Positions 1-7,123 of a stretch of 25,981 nt of DNA are shown one piece after another (the first letter of the stretch is position 1; the number at the start of each line of letters is the position of its first letter). This DNA is from a virus. The position numbers and the translations under genes are program-made. The notes beneath the pieces are model-generated. The model saw only the letters and a list, made by a program, of their open reading frames with translations, was not told the origin of the DNA and searched no databases. The DNA lies in IMG/VR virus record IMGVR_UViG_3300006735_000205, positions 1 to 25,981 of that record; one strand, written 5' to 3'.

Positions 1-1
1 A

Positions 2-106
2 AGAGCACTAAATGAAAGTGATATCAAGACTAGAAGGAATGGATCTTGGACACACACAAGTATCAGAAACTTACTTAAAAGATTAGAAAAATTGGAGGAC
101 AAATGA
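2..106 (+). CDS. C-terminal fragment of possible serine recombinase (partial)
   Basis: An open frame enters from the left edge and ends at a TGA that overlaps the ATG of the next gene (ATGA at 103-106). The 34 visible residues contain L-N-E-S-D-I-K-T-R-R-N-G-S-W-T, then S-I-R-N-L-L-K-R. This matches the pattern L-N-x-x-G-I-x-T-R-x-G-x-W-x-x-x-x-V-x-x-I-L typical of the DNA-binding part of serine recombinases. The catalytic domain lies outside the window, so this rests on one short motif. The overlap suggests co-transcription with the GIY-YIG genes that follow. Confidence 0.5.
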   Translation, partial: RALNESDIKTRRNGSWTHTSIRNLLKRLEKLEDK

Positions 107-594
107 AGGTATGTAAAGGTTGTGACCTGAGTCTGCCGCTAGATAACTTTTGGAAACAAAAAACTGTAAAATCCGGGTATAGGTCTCGGTGTAAAAAATG
201 TTTGGGGTTCAAAAATAAGCAAAGATGGGGTGTCGTTAATAAACCGACAAAAGAATACCAAAGAACAAAACTGCTGGAATGGAAAAACAAACAGCCTGCT
301 GGTATTTATAAAATTACTTGCCTCGATAACAACCGTGTATACATCGGGGAAACAAAATGTATTCCAATGAGATGGATAAGCCACAGAAGCGACCTAGGGA
401 GATCAAAAGGAAAGACTAATTCACTGCTTCAAGAAGATTGGGATAAATACGGCGAGTCGTCTTTTCAATTCGAGGTTATCGAAGAAACAAAAAAAGATAA
501 AGACTTCTTGTACGAAAGGGAGTTATATTTTATAAAAAAATATCATAGTGAAGGCTATGAACTTTACAACAAAGAAAGAATGGAGGAAAAATGA
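103..594 (+). CDS. GIY-YIG endonuclease with N-terminal zinc finger
   Basis: This 163-residue protein probably makes site-directed DNA nicks or breaks. Residues 4-33 hold two C-x2-C pairs (C4/C7 and C30/C33), which look like a small zinc-binding DNA-recognition module. The GIY-YIG nuclease domain follows: G-I-Y at 67-69, V-Y-I-G at 79-82, conserved R90 and H94-R95, a catalytic-type Glu in E-R-E-L near 140, and an Asn at 156. A GGAGG ribosome site ends just before the ATG. The gene sits directly after the possible recombinase tail and overlaps the next GIY-YIG gene. It could be a free-standing homing nuclease or a nuclease used against competing phages. Confidence 0.85.
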   Translation: MKVCKGCDLSLPLDNFWKQKTVKSGYRSRCKKCLGFKNKQRWGVVNKPTKEYQRTKLLEWKNKQPAGIYKITCLDNNRVYIGETKCIPMRWISHRSDLGRSKGKTNSLLQEDWDKYGESSFQFEVIEETKKDKDFLYERELYFIKKYHSEGYELYNKERMEEK

Positions 595-1190
595 GTTATT
601 ATAAAAATCTCACACAACTGGATTGCTGCCCAGATGGAAGAGTGGCGCTTTATCAAATGGAGAAAGCAAAGAAGCCAGTTTGGTATTATAGGATACGCCT
701 TACAAAGGGAGACAAGAGATATGATAGACGTTGTACAAAAACCGTCGATTTGGCCAAAGCAAAACAAATTGCCGAGGACAGATTTTACGAGATTTTGGCT
801 AAAGAAAAAAACGGTTTTCCCTTTAAGAACACTCCGGTTACTAAGAAACTAGATATGAGAAGACCAAGAGGAGAAACCGTCGACAAAAGAGGTGTCTATA
901 CAATAACTAATAAATATACTAAGACTGTTTATGTTGGTGTGTCCATGGATATCCCCAACCGATGGCGACAACACCGTGGAGCACTAGTAAGAGATAAACA
1001 CTCAAACAAACAACTTCAAAAAGACTGGAACAAATGGGGAGAGTGGGCTTTCGACTGGGATCTTCAGTTCTACGCGCCCACTACTTCTCGAGAGGCCTTG
1101 GAAAGGCAAGAGCAACTTGTGATAAAAAAAATCACTCTAACCGAAGGTCGACTTGTGTATAATACGGATATAAGACTTTTAACTGAATAA
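591..1190 (+). CDS. GIY-YIG endonuclease, second copy, different N-terminal domain
   Basis: The ATG overlaps the stop of the preceding nuclease gene (ATGA) and follows an AATGGAGG ribosome site. The GIY-YIG core is at residues 101-195: G-V-Y at 101-103, V-Y-V-G at 113-116, R124, H128, a catalytic-type Glu near 174 and N191. It shares W-N-K-W-G-E-W-A-F with its neighbour's W-D-K-Y-G-E-S-S-F, so the cores look paralogous. The N-terminal ~90 residues differ: there is no zinc finger, but a basic strand-rich stretch (W-Y-Y-R-I-R-L, then K-A-K-Q-I-A) that recalls AP2-like or integrase arm-binding domains. The pair therefore appears to combine one nuclease core with two different DNA-recognition heads. 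Confidence 0.82.
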   Translation: MSYYKNLTQLDCCPDGRVALYQMEKAKKPVWYYRIRLTKGDKRYDRRCTKTVDLAKAKQIAEDRFYEILAKEKNGFPFKNTPVTKKLDMRRPRGETVDKRGVYTITNKYTKTVYVGVSMDIPNRWRQHRGALVRDKHSNKQLQKDWNKWGEWAFDWDLQFYAPTTSREALERQEQLVIKKITLTEGRLVYNTDIRLLTE

Positions 1191-1205
1191 TGTATCGGAG
1201 GACAA

Positions 1206-2201
1206 ATGAACATTATAAGAACCGGTGACTCGAGAGAGTTACTTAAACAACTTGAATCAAAATCGGTCAATGCTGTATACTTTGACCCACCTTTCAACTC
1301 GAATCGTAATTATCGCCTAACAAGCGACAAGAACAGTTTAGGCTTTGACGATGTGTTTGTTGATGATGACGAATACACATCATTGATCGACCCAATGCTC
1401 GAAGAGTGCTCTAGAGTTCTCACAAAGGATGGTTCGTTGTTCTTTCACATCTCAGCAGATCAAATGCTTATACCGCACATGCTTTGCTCAAGACACTTCA
1501 AGAATGTTCAGCCAATCTTCTGGCAACGTTCGAGATCAAAGAACAACACCAAGACCAAACTGGGCGCTTGCACTGATGTTATATTCTGGTGCTCTAATGT
1601 AAAGAAGCCAAAGTTCAACATGATATATCAGCCACTGGATGAATACTATTCTGAGAACTCATATAAAAATAAAGACTCACGAGGCAATTATGCTCTTGGT
1701 CACATTTGTTATACAAAGACACAGGCCCCTGATCCAAACAAGAGACCAGATAGGTATTTCACCCTAACACACAATGGTGTTGATTATAAGCCGCAATATG
1801 GCTGGAGACTGTCCCAAGAAGACTTGTTAGGGCTTATTTCTGAAGATCGTGTACACTTTCCTTCCAAGGCAGGCGCAAAGCCTTACAAGAAGATATACAA
1901 GCACGAATCAAAAGGTAAACCAGCAACTGACTATTGGAACGACATTCATTCTATTGCACAGGGTGCAGAAGAAAGAGTTTATCCAACACAGAAGCCAGTT
2001 GCATTACTTCGAAGAATGATTGAAATGTCTACTGATGAAGGCGATGTGGTTCTTGACCCTGTCGCTGGCTCAGGCACAACCGGTGTCGCTGCTTCACAAC
2101 TTGGTAGAAATTATATTTTGTTTGATATCTCCGAAGAGGCCGGCGAGGTTCAAGAGAGGCGAATAAAAAGTGAAGGAAAAAACTTGACAACCAAAGAATA
2201 A
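1206..2201 (+). CDS. DNA methyltransferase, beta class (N6-adenine or N4-cytosine)
   Basis: This 331-residue S-adenosylmethionine-dependent DNA amino-methyltransferase has the catalytic motif IV D-P-P-F at 27-30 near the N-terminus. The SAM-binding motif D-P-V-A-G-S-G-T-T-G lies near the C-terminus (from residue 284), followed by N-Y-I-L-F-D-I. That order, IV before I with a target-recognition region between, defines the beta class. D-P-P-F is more usual for adenine methylation. The ribosome site is a strong GGAGG (1198-1202). The next gene encodes a possible PD-(D/E)XK-like protein under its own promoter, so a small restriction-modification pair is conceivable. An orphan methylase protecting the phage genome from host restriction is equally possible. 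Confidence 0.9.
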   Translation: MNIIRTGDSRELLKQLESKSVNAVYFDPPFNSNRNYRLTSDKNSLGFDDVFVDDDEYTSLIDPMLEECSRVLTKDGSLFFHISADQMLIPHMLCSRHFKNVQPIFWQRSRSKNNTKTKLGACTDVIFWCSNVKKPKFNMIYQPLDEYYSENSYKNKDSRGNYALGHICYTKTQAPDPNKRPDRYFTLTHNGVDYKPQYGWRLSQEDLLGLISEDRVHFPSKAGAKPYKKIYKHESKGKPATDYWNDIHSIAQGAEERVYPTQKPVALLRRMIEMSTDEGDVVLDPVAGSGTTGVAASQLGRNYILFDISEEAGEVQERRIKSEGKNLTTKE

Positions 2202-2212
2202 CCAGTTATATT
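2184..2212 (+). promoter_or_regulatory. sigma70-type promoter
   Basis: TTGACA at 2184-2189, a 17-bp spacer, then TATATT at 2207-2212. It lies across the end of the methyltransferase gene and 30 bp upstream of the next start codon, which has a GGAGG ribosome site. The same -35, spacer length and -10 hexamer recur at 8099-8127. Confidence 0.8.
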
Positions 2213-2241
2213 ATATACATAATCAAGTCAAGGAGGACAAC

Positions 2242-3033
2242 ATGGCTTTTAGAACAGATGGTTCATCGCACACCGATGGGATCAAAAACGAGAAACAACA
2301 AGTCAAATTCTTGCAAAGTGGAGCCGCTCACAGAGTAGTGACGGGGCTCACGGAGAACTTTCAAGTAGTTCCTAAAGGTGGAACGCAATTCAAAGAAGAC
2401 TTTCAGATAGTGGATGGAGATACAGTTATAAGAGTATCTGCAAAAAGAAAGAAGAAAATGTCGACAGGATCATATGATTACGTCAACTCTTCTTCTGTAA
2501 TGTCTGAGATCGATTCTCTTAGTCATATGTCATCCTTTGCGCAAGGACTCCGTAAAGCAGCCCAAGCAAAAAGCACAACCAGAAAGAAGTTCAACGAAGA
2601 AAGCAACAGAACTCTTCGTACTCTTAGTTCGACTGATATATCTAACATACTTATAGATCATGTAGCCAAAAAGAACAAAGGCATTCGAATGATGATAACA
2701 GACAAAGCCACCAACACCAATTATTGGTATAACTTTGAAGAGTCACAAATGTATAAGGATGTAATCAGGTTGCTCGATAAAGATTATGAATACAGTCCGG
2801 AACTTGTCTTCGGAAGAGGAAGAACATCAGCCAAGGTAATCTTCAAAGACACCAGCGGTAACGAGATAGATCACAACCTTCGTATTCGTCTCGTTCTGAA
2901 TAACGGCATTGGCGCTCTACTCGGCTTGAGTAAATCAAATAAGAATTCGTCTCCAACCATCAAGATACAACAAGATAAGTGTAACAAAATGATGGAGAGA
3001 TTACAAAAACAAAATATAGTAACAGTATTTTAG
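2242..3033 (+). CDS. Possible PD-(D/E)XK-like nuclease or unknown phage protein
   Basis: This 263-residue protein is first in a new transcription unit. I do not recognise a family with confidence. The N-terminal region has an early Glu near residue 17, an E-D near 52-53, then V-I-R-V-S-A-K-R-K-K-K. This spacing (acidic residue, strand, S-x-K) is close to the Cfr10I-type variant of the PD-(D/E)XK fold, in which Ser replaces the acidic residue of (D/E)-x-K. A basic, Ser-rich helical middle and a C-terminal domain of several predicted strands follow. The protein at 7123-8079 has a similar E..D..S-V-K layout. Position after a methyltransferase is suggestive only. It could also be a structural or DNA-processing protein. 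Confidence 0.5.
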   Translation: MAFRTDGSSHTDGIKNEKQQVKFLQSGAAHRVVTGLTENFQVVPKGGTQFKEDFQIVDGDTVIRVSAKRKKKMSTGSYDYVNSSSVMSEIDSLSHMSSFAQGLRKAAQAKSTTRKKFNEESNRTLRTLSSTDISNILIDHVAKKNKGIRMMITDKATNTNYWYNFEESQMYKDVIRLLDKDYEYSPELVFGRGRTSAKVIFKDTSGNEIDHNLRIRLVLNNGIGALLGLSKSNKNSSPTIKIQQDKCNKMMERLQKQNIVTVF

Positions 3034-3041
3034 GAGGATTT

Positions 3042-3170
3042 ATGAACCATTTTATGAATTGTCATGGTGAATGGAATTTACTATTTGCAATGGCTTCAAC
3101 AGTACCGATACTCGGTATTTATATTAGATCAAAACTTGGAGGAACTAATGAGAATGATATCAATAAATGA
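3042..3170 (+). CDS. Small single-pass membrane protein (42 aa)
   Basis: ATG at 3042 follows a strong TAGGAGG ribosome site. The 42-residue product has one hydrophobic segment (about residues 12-28, from W-N-L-L-F-A to I-L-G-I-Y-I), then a positive R-S-K and a short polar tail, which fits a single inner-membrane helix. The frame overlaps the next gene by 23 bp, and the next ribosome site lies inside it. Function unknown. The size and topology would allow a holin accessory or spanin-like role, but nothing proves it. Confidence 0.6.
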   Translation: MNHFMNCHGEWNLLFAMASTVPILGIYIRSKLGGTNENDINK

Positions 3171-3348
3171 TAAAAATGATTATCAAAGACTAATCAACCC
3201 AAACCAAATAACACAGATATGGAAAGATGGAAGTCATATCATGATCACTTTGTCCTGCGGAAAACACATCAGAACAAAATTTACAACAATCGATCATGCT
3301 CTCGATTATATACAAAGAGCATCAAGTCATTCACTGTTAGGAGGATAA
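3148..3348 (+). CDS. Small FlbD-like fold protein
   Basis: The frame is open from 3064, but the only good ribosome site (TTGGAGG) precedes the ATG at 3148, giving 66 residues. The body reads I-N-P-N-Q-I-T-Q-I-W, then I-M-I-T-L-S-C-G-K-H-I-R-T-K-F and a final helix. This is the short strand/strand/helix plan of FlbD-type proteins (L-N-P-x-x-I, then I-T-L-x-x-G-K-x-x-x-V). The resemblance is at fold level only and no flagellar role is implied. The protein at 10525-10794 has a similar plan. Confidence 0.65.
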   Translation: MRMISINDKNDYQRLINPNQITQIWKDGSHIMITLSCGKHIRTKFTTIDHALDYIQRASSHSLLGG

Positions 3349-3349
3349 T

Positions 3350-3652
3350 ATGACTAAATTTGAATTTGCAACTAATAACGTGACTGCTATCGTAGAAGAA
3401 TACGAGGAAGCAGCATTCAAAACAAAAGAACAACACATGGCTGACTATATCAAGTCAATGAAGGCTTTAGAGGAAGCGATGGAACCATACAAAGAGCAAA
3501 AGCGTGAACTAAAAGCAGAATACATTGATAGTGGTTGGTTGACGAAAGAGGATGTATCATTGTCTGTTCGTGCATATCGCCTGCTGAAGAACGAAGTCGA
3601 TATGGAAGCACTACTTGATATATATGAAAGTTTGAAAGGAGGAAAGCAATGA
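3350..3652 (+). CDS. Hypothetical helical protein
   Basis: 100 residues with a TAGGAGG ribosome site just upstream and two bases between the genes. The sequence is charged and almost entirely helical: a short strand (K-F-E-F-A), a long Glu/Lys-rich helix with coiled-coil character (about 28-63), then a C-terminal pair of helices. No catalytic motif is visible and I do not recognise the family. It overlaps the next start by four bases. Confidence 0.7.
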   Translation: MTKFEFATNNVTAIVEEYEEAAFKTKEQHMADYIKSMKALEEAMEPYKEQKRELKAEYIDSGWLTKEDVSLSVRAYRLLKNEVDMEALLDIYESLKGGKQ

Positions 3653-3849
3653 ATTGGATTATTCAAGGGTTACTTGCCTCTTTATGGCAGGTTCTCGGCT
3701 TTGCAATGATACTTGTACTTGTAGCAGGTGCCTTGTGGAGTTGTGATTATCTTGGAATTAGTTCCGGATATGGTGTTTTAGCATTTTACGTTGGCTGTAT
3801 TGTATCTGCAAACTTGTACTTTTCTTGGAAAGGTAAGAAGGATTCGTAA
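3649..3849 (+). CDS. Small membrane protein with two predicted helices
   Basis: 66 residues with a GGAGG ribosome site inside the previous gene. Two hydrophobic spans are visible (about residues 5-29 and 38-58), separated by a short loop, followed by a basic tail W-K-G-K-K-D-S. Size and topology fit a class II holin-like protein, and an endolysin is encoded at 6224. The two genes are not adjacent, however, and many phage membrane proteins look like this, so holin is only one possibility. Confidence 0.7.
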   Translation: MNWIIQGLLASLWQVLGFAMILVLVAGALWSCDYLGISSGYGVLAFYVGCIVSANLYFSWKGKKDS

Positions 3850-4109
3850 TGAATAGAGCACAGAGGAGAGCAAAAGCGAAACAGGACAAGAAAGGCAACA
3901 AGCAGTCCAAGTCACTTGAGAATAAAGTTGGTATGTTTGACCTTCTTCCTGATCGCTGCTCCTCTTGCACCACGCCATACGACAAAAAGGACCGAAAAAT
4001 GGTGATGTCGTGGAATGTTGTTGTGAGAGAAAAAGAAAAAATTGTAAGATTATATTGCCCAACGTGCTGGAACACAGCCAAGCAAGTAATTAGTAATAAC
4101 AGGGATTGA
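3849..4109 (+). CDS. Small zinc-ribbon protein
   Basis: 86 residues. The N-terminus is strongly basic (M-N-R-A-Q-R-R-A-K-A-K), typical of many small phage nucleic-acid-associated proteins. C37-S-S-C40 and a later C-P-T-C pair, about 31 residues apart, form a plausible four-Cys zinc ribbon. The start ATG shares a base with the previous stop codon (TAATGA). A role in binding nucleic acid or RNA polymerase is inferred from the ribbon and the basic tail. Confidence 0.7.
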   Translation: MNRAQRRAKAKQDKKGNKQSKSLENKVGMFDLLPDRCSSCTTPYDKKDRKMVMSWNVVVREKEKIVRLYCPTCWNTAKQVISNNRD

Positions 4110-4113
4110 TAAC

Positions 4114-4446
4114 ATGCCGAATAAGTACGCAAAAGATACGAAGAAATATACGTTCTATGCAAAAGATACCTTACATGCTGAATTCAAAATCAGGATGCAA
4201 TATCACAACATGACCCAGTCAGAATTTCTTCGTGCTTGTGTCGAAGCAGCAGTTAGTAAAGATCCCATAATGGATTTGTTTATCCAACATTACAAAGAAG
4301 ATAACGGAAAGCAATCCAAAGCACAAAGAAAAAAAATGTCGAAAGAACTAGATCAATCCGAAGATATACTAAACGACTTCGGATTGGGCGATGGAGACAT
4401 TGATAACATCTTTGATATTATAGCAGAAGAGCATCCAGAAATTTAA
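4114..4446 (+). CDS. Small RHH-like DNA-binding protein candidate
   Basis: 110 residues. The first half reads as a ribbon followed by two helices: K-K-Y-T-F-Y-A-K-D-T-L-H-A-E-F-K-I-R, then N-M-T-Q-S-E-F-L-R-A-C-V-E-A-A, which resembles ribbon-helix-helix repressors. The second half is a charged linker with a highly acidic, Gly-Asp-rich tail that may mimic DNA or regulate binding. A roughly 70-bp gap with no clear sigma70 promoter follows. If the RHH reading is right, it may act on phage promoters. Confidence 0.65.
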   Translation: MPNKYAKDTKKYTFYAKDTLHAEFKIRMQYHNMTQSEFLRACVEAAVSKDPIMDLFIQHYKEDNGKQSKAQRKKMSKELDQSEDILNDFGLGDGDIDNIFDIIAEEHPEI

Positions 4447-4515
4447 TATTTTGGGTGTTTTTCTGTCTAAACAGTCTATTTAGTTTTGAAATAAAGTCTT
4501 AAGGAGAGAATTACC

Positions 4516-5091
4516 ATGGCTAAAAAAATATTAAGTGAAGCACAGATGCGAAGATTCGCTAAACTTGCAAACCTTCCACTGGTTAACGAAATGTACCACA
4601 AGCGTGATGAAGAAGAAGTTAACGAAGAAGTTGAAGTTAACGAAGAGGTAGTTCAAGAAGAGGCTGAAGTTACCGCTGAAGGAATGCACGAAGATGAAGA
4701 AATGAAAGAAGGTATGCACGAAGATGAACTGGATGCGCCTGCTGAATTGGAAGAGCCTGCTGAAGAGCCAGAAATGGAAGTAGACGGCGGAGAAGAAATG
4801 GAATTGACCGATGAAGAAGCGCAAGCAATTATTGATCTTGCTGATAAATTACGTGCTGCAATGGAAGATGCTCCTGCTGAATTAGGTGCCGATGACGACA
4901 CAGAAGAATTGGAAATGCCTCCTGCAATGGATGCTATGGAAGATGAAGCGGAAGAAATGATGGAAGCACTCAAGGGTATCGATTATGTTGCAGAACAAAA
5001 AGATATCGTCGAAGAAGTTGCTCGTCGCGTTGCAAAGCGTCTTTTGAAAGCCAAGAAAGCCTCTGCTGCCTTGGAAGAAGCAAAAAAATAA
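4516..5091 (+). CDS. Very acidic phage protein, scaffold-like composition
   Basis: 191 residues. The N-terminal motif K-K-I-L-S-E-A-Q-M-R-R-F-A-K-L-A is an amphipathic helix. A central stretch of about 125 residues is dominated by Glu, Asp, Met and Ala, with internal repeats (G-M-H-E-D-E occurs twice). The C-terminus turns basic (V-A-R-R-V-A-K-R-L-L-K). Acidic middles with basic ends occur in prohead-core or scaffold proteins, and a ClpP-like protease is encoded soon after, but a DNA-mimic or chaperone-client role is equally open. The gene ends immediately before the promoter/terminator at 5093-5150. Ribosome site AAGGAG. Confidence 0.7.
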   Translation: MAKKILSEAQMRRFAKLANLPLVNEMYHKRDEEEVNEEVEVNEEVVQEEAEVTAEGMHEDEEMKEGMHEDELDAPAELEEPAEEPEMEVDGGEEMELTDEEAQAIIDLADKLRAAMEDAPAELGADDDTEELEMPPAMDAMEDEAEEMMEALKGIDYVAEQKDIVEEVARRVAKRLLKAKKASAALEEAKK

Positions 5092-5092
5092 T

Positions 5093-5121
5093 TTGACTAA
5101 CATACACTAACGTGTTATAAT
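5093..5121 (+). promoter_or_regulatory. Near-consensus sigma70 promoter
   Basis: TTGACT at 5093-5098, 17-bp spacer, perfect TATAAT at 5116-5121. It begins two bases after the stop codon of the acidic-protein gene. The expected start of transcription (about 5128) falls inside the left arm of the terminator hairpin at 5124-5150. Confidence 0.85.
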
Positions 5122-5123
5122 AG

Positions 5124-5150
5124 AAGGAGAGGGATAACCTCTCCTTTTTT
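5124..5150 (+). terminator. Intrinsic terminator
   Basis: A 9-bp stem, AAGGAGAGG (5124-5132) with CCTCTCCTT (5138-5146), closes a 5-base loop and runs into a T6 tract at 5145-5150. It should stop transcripts arriving from the 2184 operon. RNA started at the overlapping promoter would lack part of the left arm and so escape. Confidence 0.85.
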
Positions 5151-5166
5151 GTTTATCGGAGGAAAC

Positions 5167-5547
5167 ATGGTAGAAAATATAAGTTACTTCATTATTGGAT
5201 TGGTTGTGTCTCAACTATTTAAATATGTTATGAGTTTAGGGTGGTCCGTCAATATTTTACAACAAACCCAGCGCAGTGTTGCTGCTCTCTTTCTATTAAG
5301 TGAACAGGGCTTACAGCAAGTACTGGAACTGAAGTATATTGAAATGAGTGATGCAAAAAAATCTGAACGGAATATAATTGCACAAAGACACATCGACCAA
5401 ATGAATTTAGATAGTATAAAAGCAACGATCATGAAAAACTATGTGAATTCATTCCCGTTATCATACAAACACATTATGGAATTCTCAACTTGGAAAGAAA
5501 TGGAAGACTTCATAATTAAAGAAACAATTAAAGGAGCGTCGGAATGA
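5167..5547 (+). CDS. Membrane-anchored hypothetical protein
   Basis: An upstream in-frame TTG exists at 5149, but the ATG at 5167 follows ATCGGAGGAAAC and is preferred, giving 126 residues. One N-terminal hydrophobic helix (about 5-25, I-S-Y-F-I-I-G-L-V-V-S) is followed by a mostly helical soluble domain. It is the first gene of the operon with the ClpP-like protease and endolysin, so an envelope or lysis-related role is possible. The family is not recognised. Confidence 0.7.
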   Translation: MVENISYFIIGLVVSQLFKYVMSLGWSVNILQQTQRSVAALFLLSEQGLQQVLELKYIEMSDAKKSERNIIAQRHIDQMNLDSIKATIMKNYVNSFPLSYKHIMEFSTWKEMEDFIIKETIKGASE

Positions 5548-6224
5548 ATAAAATAAGCAAGAAAGATAAGAAGAAAAAACCAGCCAAATCAGAAAAGAAA
5601 GGGACTGAGGAAGAAGCAGCGACTACAGAAGAAGAAGCACAAGACCCAATGGCGTCTTTGCTGGAGCAGTTAGGTGCTGGCGGTGCAGAACCAAACCCAG
5701 AATCAAGAAGTATTATGTTCGTGGGTGATGTAACAGAAGAAAGAGCAGCAGATCTAATATCTGCTTTGTTAGTTCTTTCTCAGACAAAAAAGAAAGGACA
5801 AGAAAGAGCAGATGATATCAAATTATATATATCAACTTATGGTGGCTCTGCGGATGAAATGTTAGGCATCTATGATGTTATGCAATTTTGTAAGCAATTT
5901 TGTGATATTCAAACCATCGGTCTTGGAAAAGTTATGTCTGCTGGTACTCTTTTGTTATCTGCAGGTACAGACGGAAAAAGAAAATTAGGTAAACATTGCA
6001 GAGTTATGATACACTCAGTAAATGGTGGCCACGCTGGAGACCTCGGCACGCTCGAGAACGAAATGGAGCAGATGAAAAATCTTCAAGATATGTATATCCA
6101 ATGTTTATCAGACGAAACAAAAATGACGAAAAGACAGATCCAAACACTAATTAATAGAAAGGTAAATGTTTACCTATCAGCAGAAGAGGCAATCGAAAAA
6201 GGATTGGCCGATGAGGTGTTATAG
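5544..6224 (+). CDS. ClpP-like serine protease with Asn at the catalytic Asp position
   Basis: This 226-residue protein has a low-complexity charged N-terminal tail (1-50) and then a ClpP/crotonase-type fold. The oxyanion strand I-S-T-Y-G-G-S is at 96-102, the nucleophile S132 lies in G-K-V-M-S-A-G-T, and H157 lies in V-M-I-H-S. Aligning Y-L-S-A-E-E-A-I-E-K-G-L-A-D with ClpP F-L-S-A-P-E-A-V-E-Y-G-L-V-D puts N208 where ClpP has its third catalytic residue, Asp. Asn there has precedent in Listeria ClpP1, which has low or partner-dependent activity. In phages this family often acts as prohead protease, but no capsid genes are nearby. Start overlaps the previous stop; ribosome site AAAGGAG. Confidence 0.88.
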   Translation: MNKISKKDKKKKPAKSEKKGTEEEAATTEEEAQDPMASLLEQLGAGGAEPNPESRSIMFVGDVTEERAADLISALLVLSQTKKKGQERADDIKLYISTYGGSADEMLGIYDVMQFCKQFCDIQTIGLGKVMSAGTLLLSAGTDGKRKLGKHCRVMIHSVNGGHAGDLGTLENEMEQMKNLQDMYIQCLSDETKMTKRQIQTLINRKVNVYLSAEEAIEKGLADEVL

Positions 6225-7123
6225 TGAGTATCGATGATAAAATATTTTACAACGAAGGATCAGCAGCAAAACTAGGGTGGACTCCCGATTGGTTTGGTTG
6301 CAATGAGCACGATGAAGATCTACTCGTAGCAATTGAGAAATTCCAAAAGGAATGTGGTGTAACAACGGATGGCTTATGTGGTCCGACAACTTATCGCCGC
6401 ATTTACACGCATCGTGTTGCGACAATGGAAGACCATGCTCCGATGTCTCATAGAGACAATACGGAATCTTTTATTGTTTACAATTCGGATTATTTTCCAA
6501 TTGATTGGCCAAAGGTAAAACTTCACTTTGAAAGTGGCGGGTTGAAATTGAAAACCGGCTATCGTAAATCAAAGTATAAGAGAGACCCGAAGTTCTTCGT
6601 TTGTCATTGGGATGTATGCTTATCAGCGGAATCCTGTCACAGGGTTCTTGAGAAGCGCGGTATCTCAGTTCATTTTTCTATCGATAATGACGGAACAATC
6701 TATCAATTTATGGATATGAATGATATCGCATGGCATGCTGGTGGGAGAACTTGGAATGATCGATCTCTCGGGGTTGAAATTTCAAATGCTTATTATCCAA
6801 AATATCAATCTTGGTATGAGAAGCGAGGCTACGGCACTCGACCGATTATCACGGATGCAACTGTTCATGGTAAAACATTACCAGAGCACACCGGATTTTA
6901 CCCTGTTCAGATCGAAGCATTGAAGGCGCTTATGAAAGCCGTTCATAAATGCACTGGAATACCTCTTCAAGCACCTCTAGATCGTTCTGGCGGTACTAAC
7001 ACTAAGGTTAGCAAGAAATGTGCTGAGGGGCGTTTTGAAGGCTTTATAAGCCATTATCATTTGACCAAGCGTAAAATTGATTGTGCTGGATTGGATATCA
7101 AAAAACTATTAGAGGAATTATAA
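6224..7123 (+). CDS. Endolysin: peptidoglycan-binding domain plus N-acetylmuramoyl-L-alanine amidase
   Basis: A lysis enzyme that cuts the amide bond between MurNAc and L-Ala in peptidoglycan. It starts with GTG at 6224, sharing a base with the previous stop codon. Residues about 30-62 form a PG_binding_1-type domain (A-I-E-K-F-Q-K-E-C-G-V, then D-G-L-C-G-P-T-T). Residues about 120-290 form an Amidase_2 domain with likely zinc ligands H128 (V-C-H-W-D), H279 and C287 (the H-x7-C spacing of T7 lysozyme). A-W-H-A-G-G and L-G-V-E-I strands lie between. There is no signal peptide, so export would need a holin. The length (299) is usual for a two-domain endolysin. Confidence 0.9.
   Translation: MSIDDKIFYNEGSAAKLGWTPDWFGCNEHDEDLLVAIEKFQKECGVTTDGLCGPTTYRRIYTHRVATMEDHAPMSHRDNTESFIVYNSDYFPIDWPKVKLHFESGGLKLKTGYRKSKYKRDPKFFVCHWDVCLSAESCHRVLEKRGISVHFSIDNDGTIYQFMDMNDIAWHAGGRTWNDRSLGVEISNAYYPKYQSWYEKRGYGTRPIITDATVHGKTLPEHTGFYPVQIEALKALMKAVHKCTGIPLQAPLDRSGGTNTKVSKKCAEGRFEGFISHYHLTKRKIDCAGLDIKKLLEEL

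Noticed and set aside
4447-4515. Possible promoter or hairpin before the acidic-protein gene (CTAAA..TTTAG and AT-rich sequence).
   Set aside because: No -35/-10 pair with acceptable spacing and the 5-bp stem has no U tract. Not listed as a feature.
4653-4973. Long Ser/Ala-rich open frame on the - strand opposite the acidic protein gene.
   Set aside because: It is the mirror of a Glu/Ala/Met-rich coding sequence; low-complexity composition and no ribosome site.
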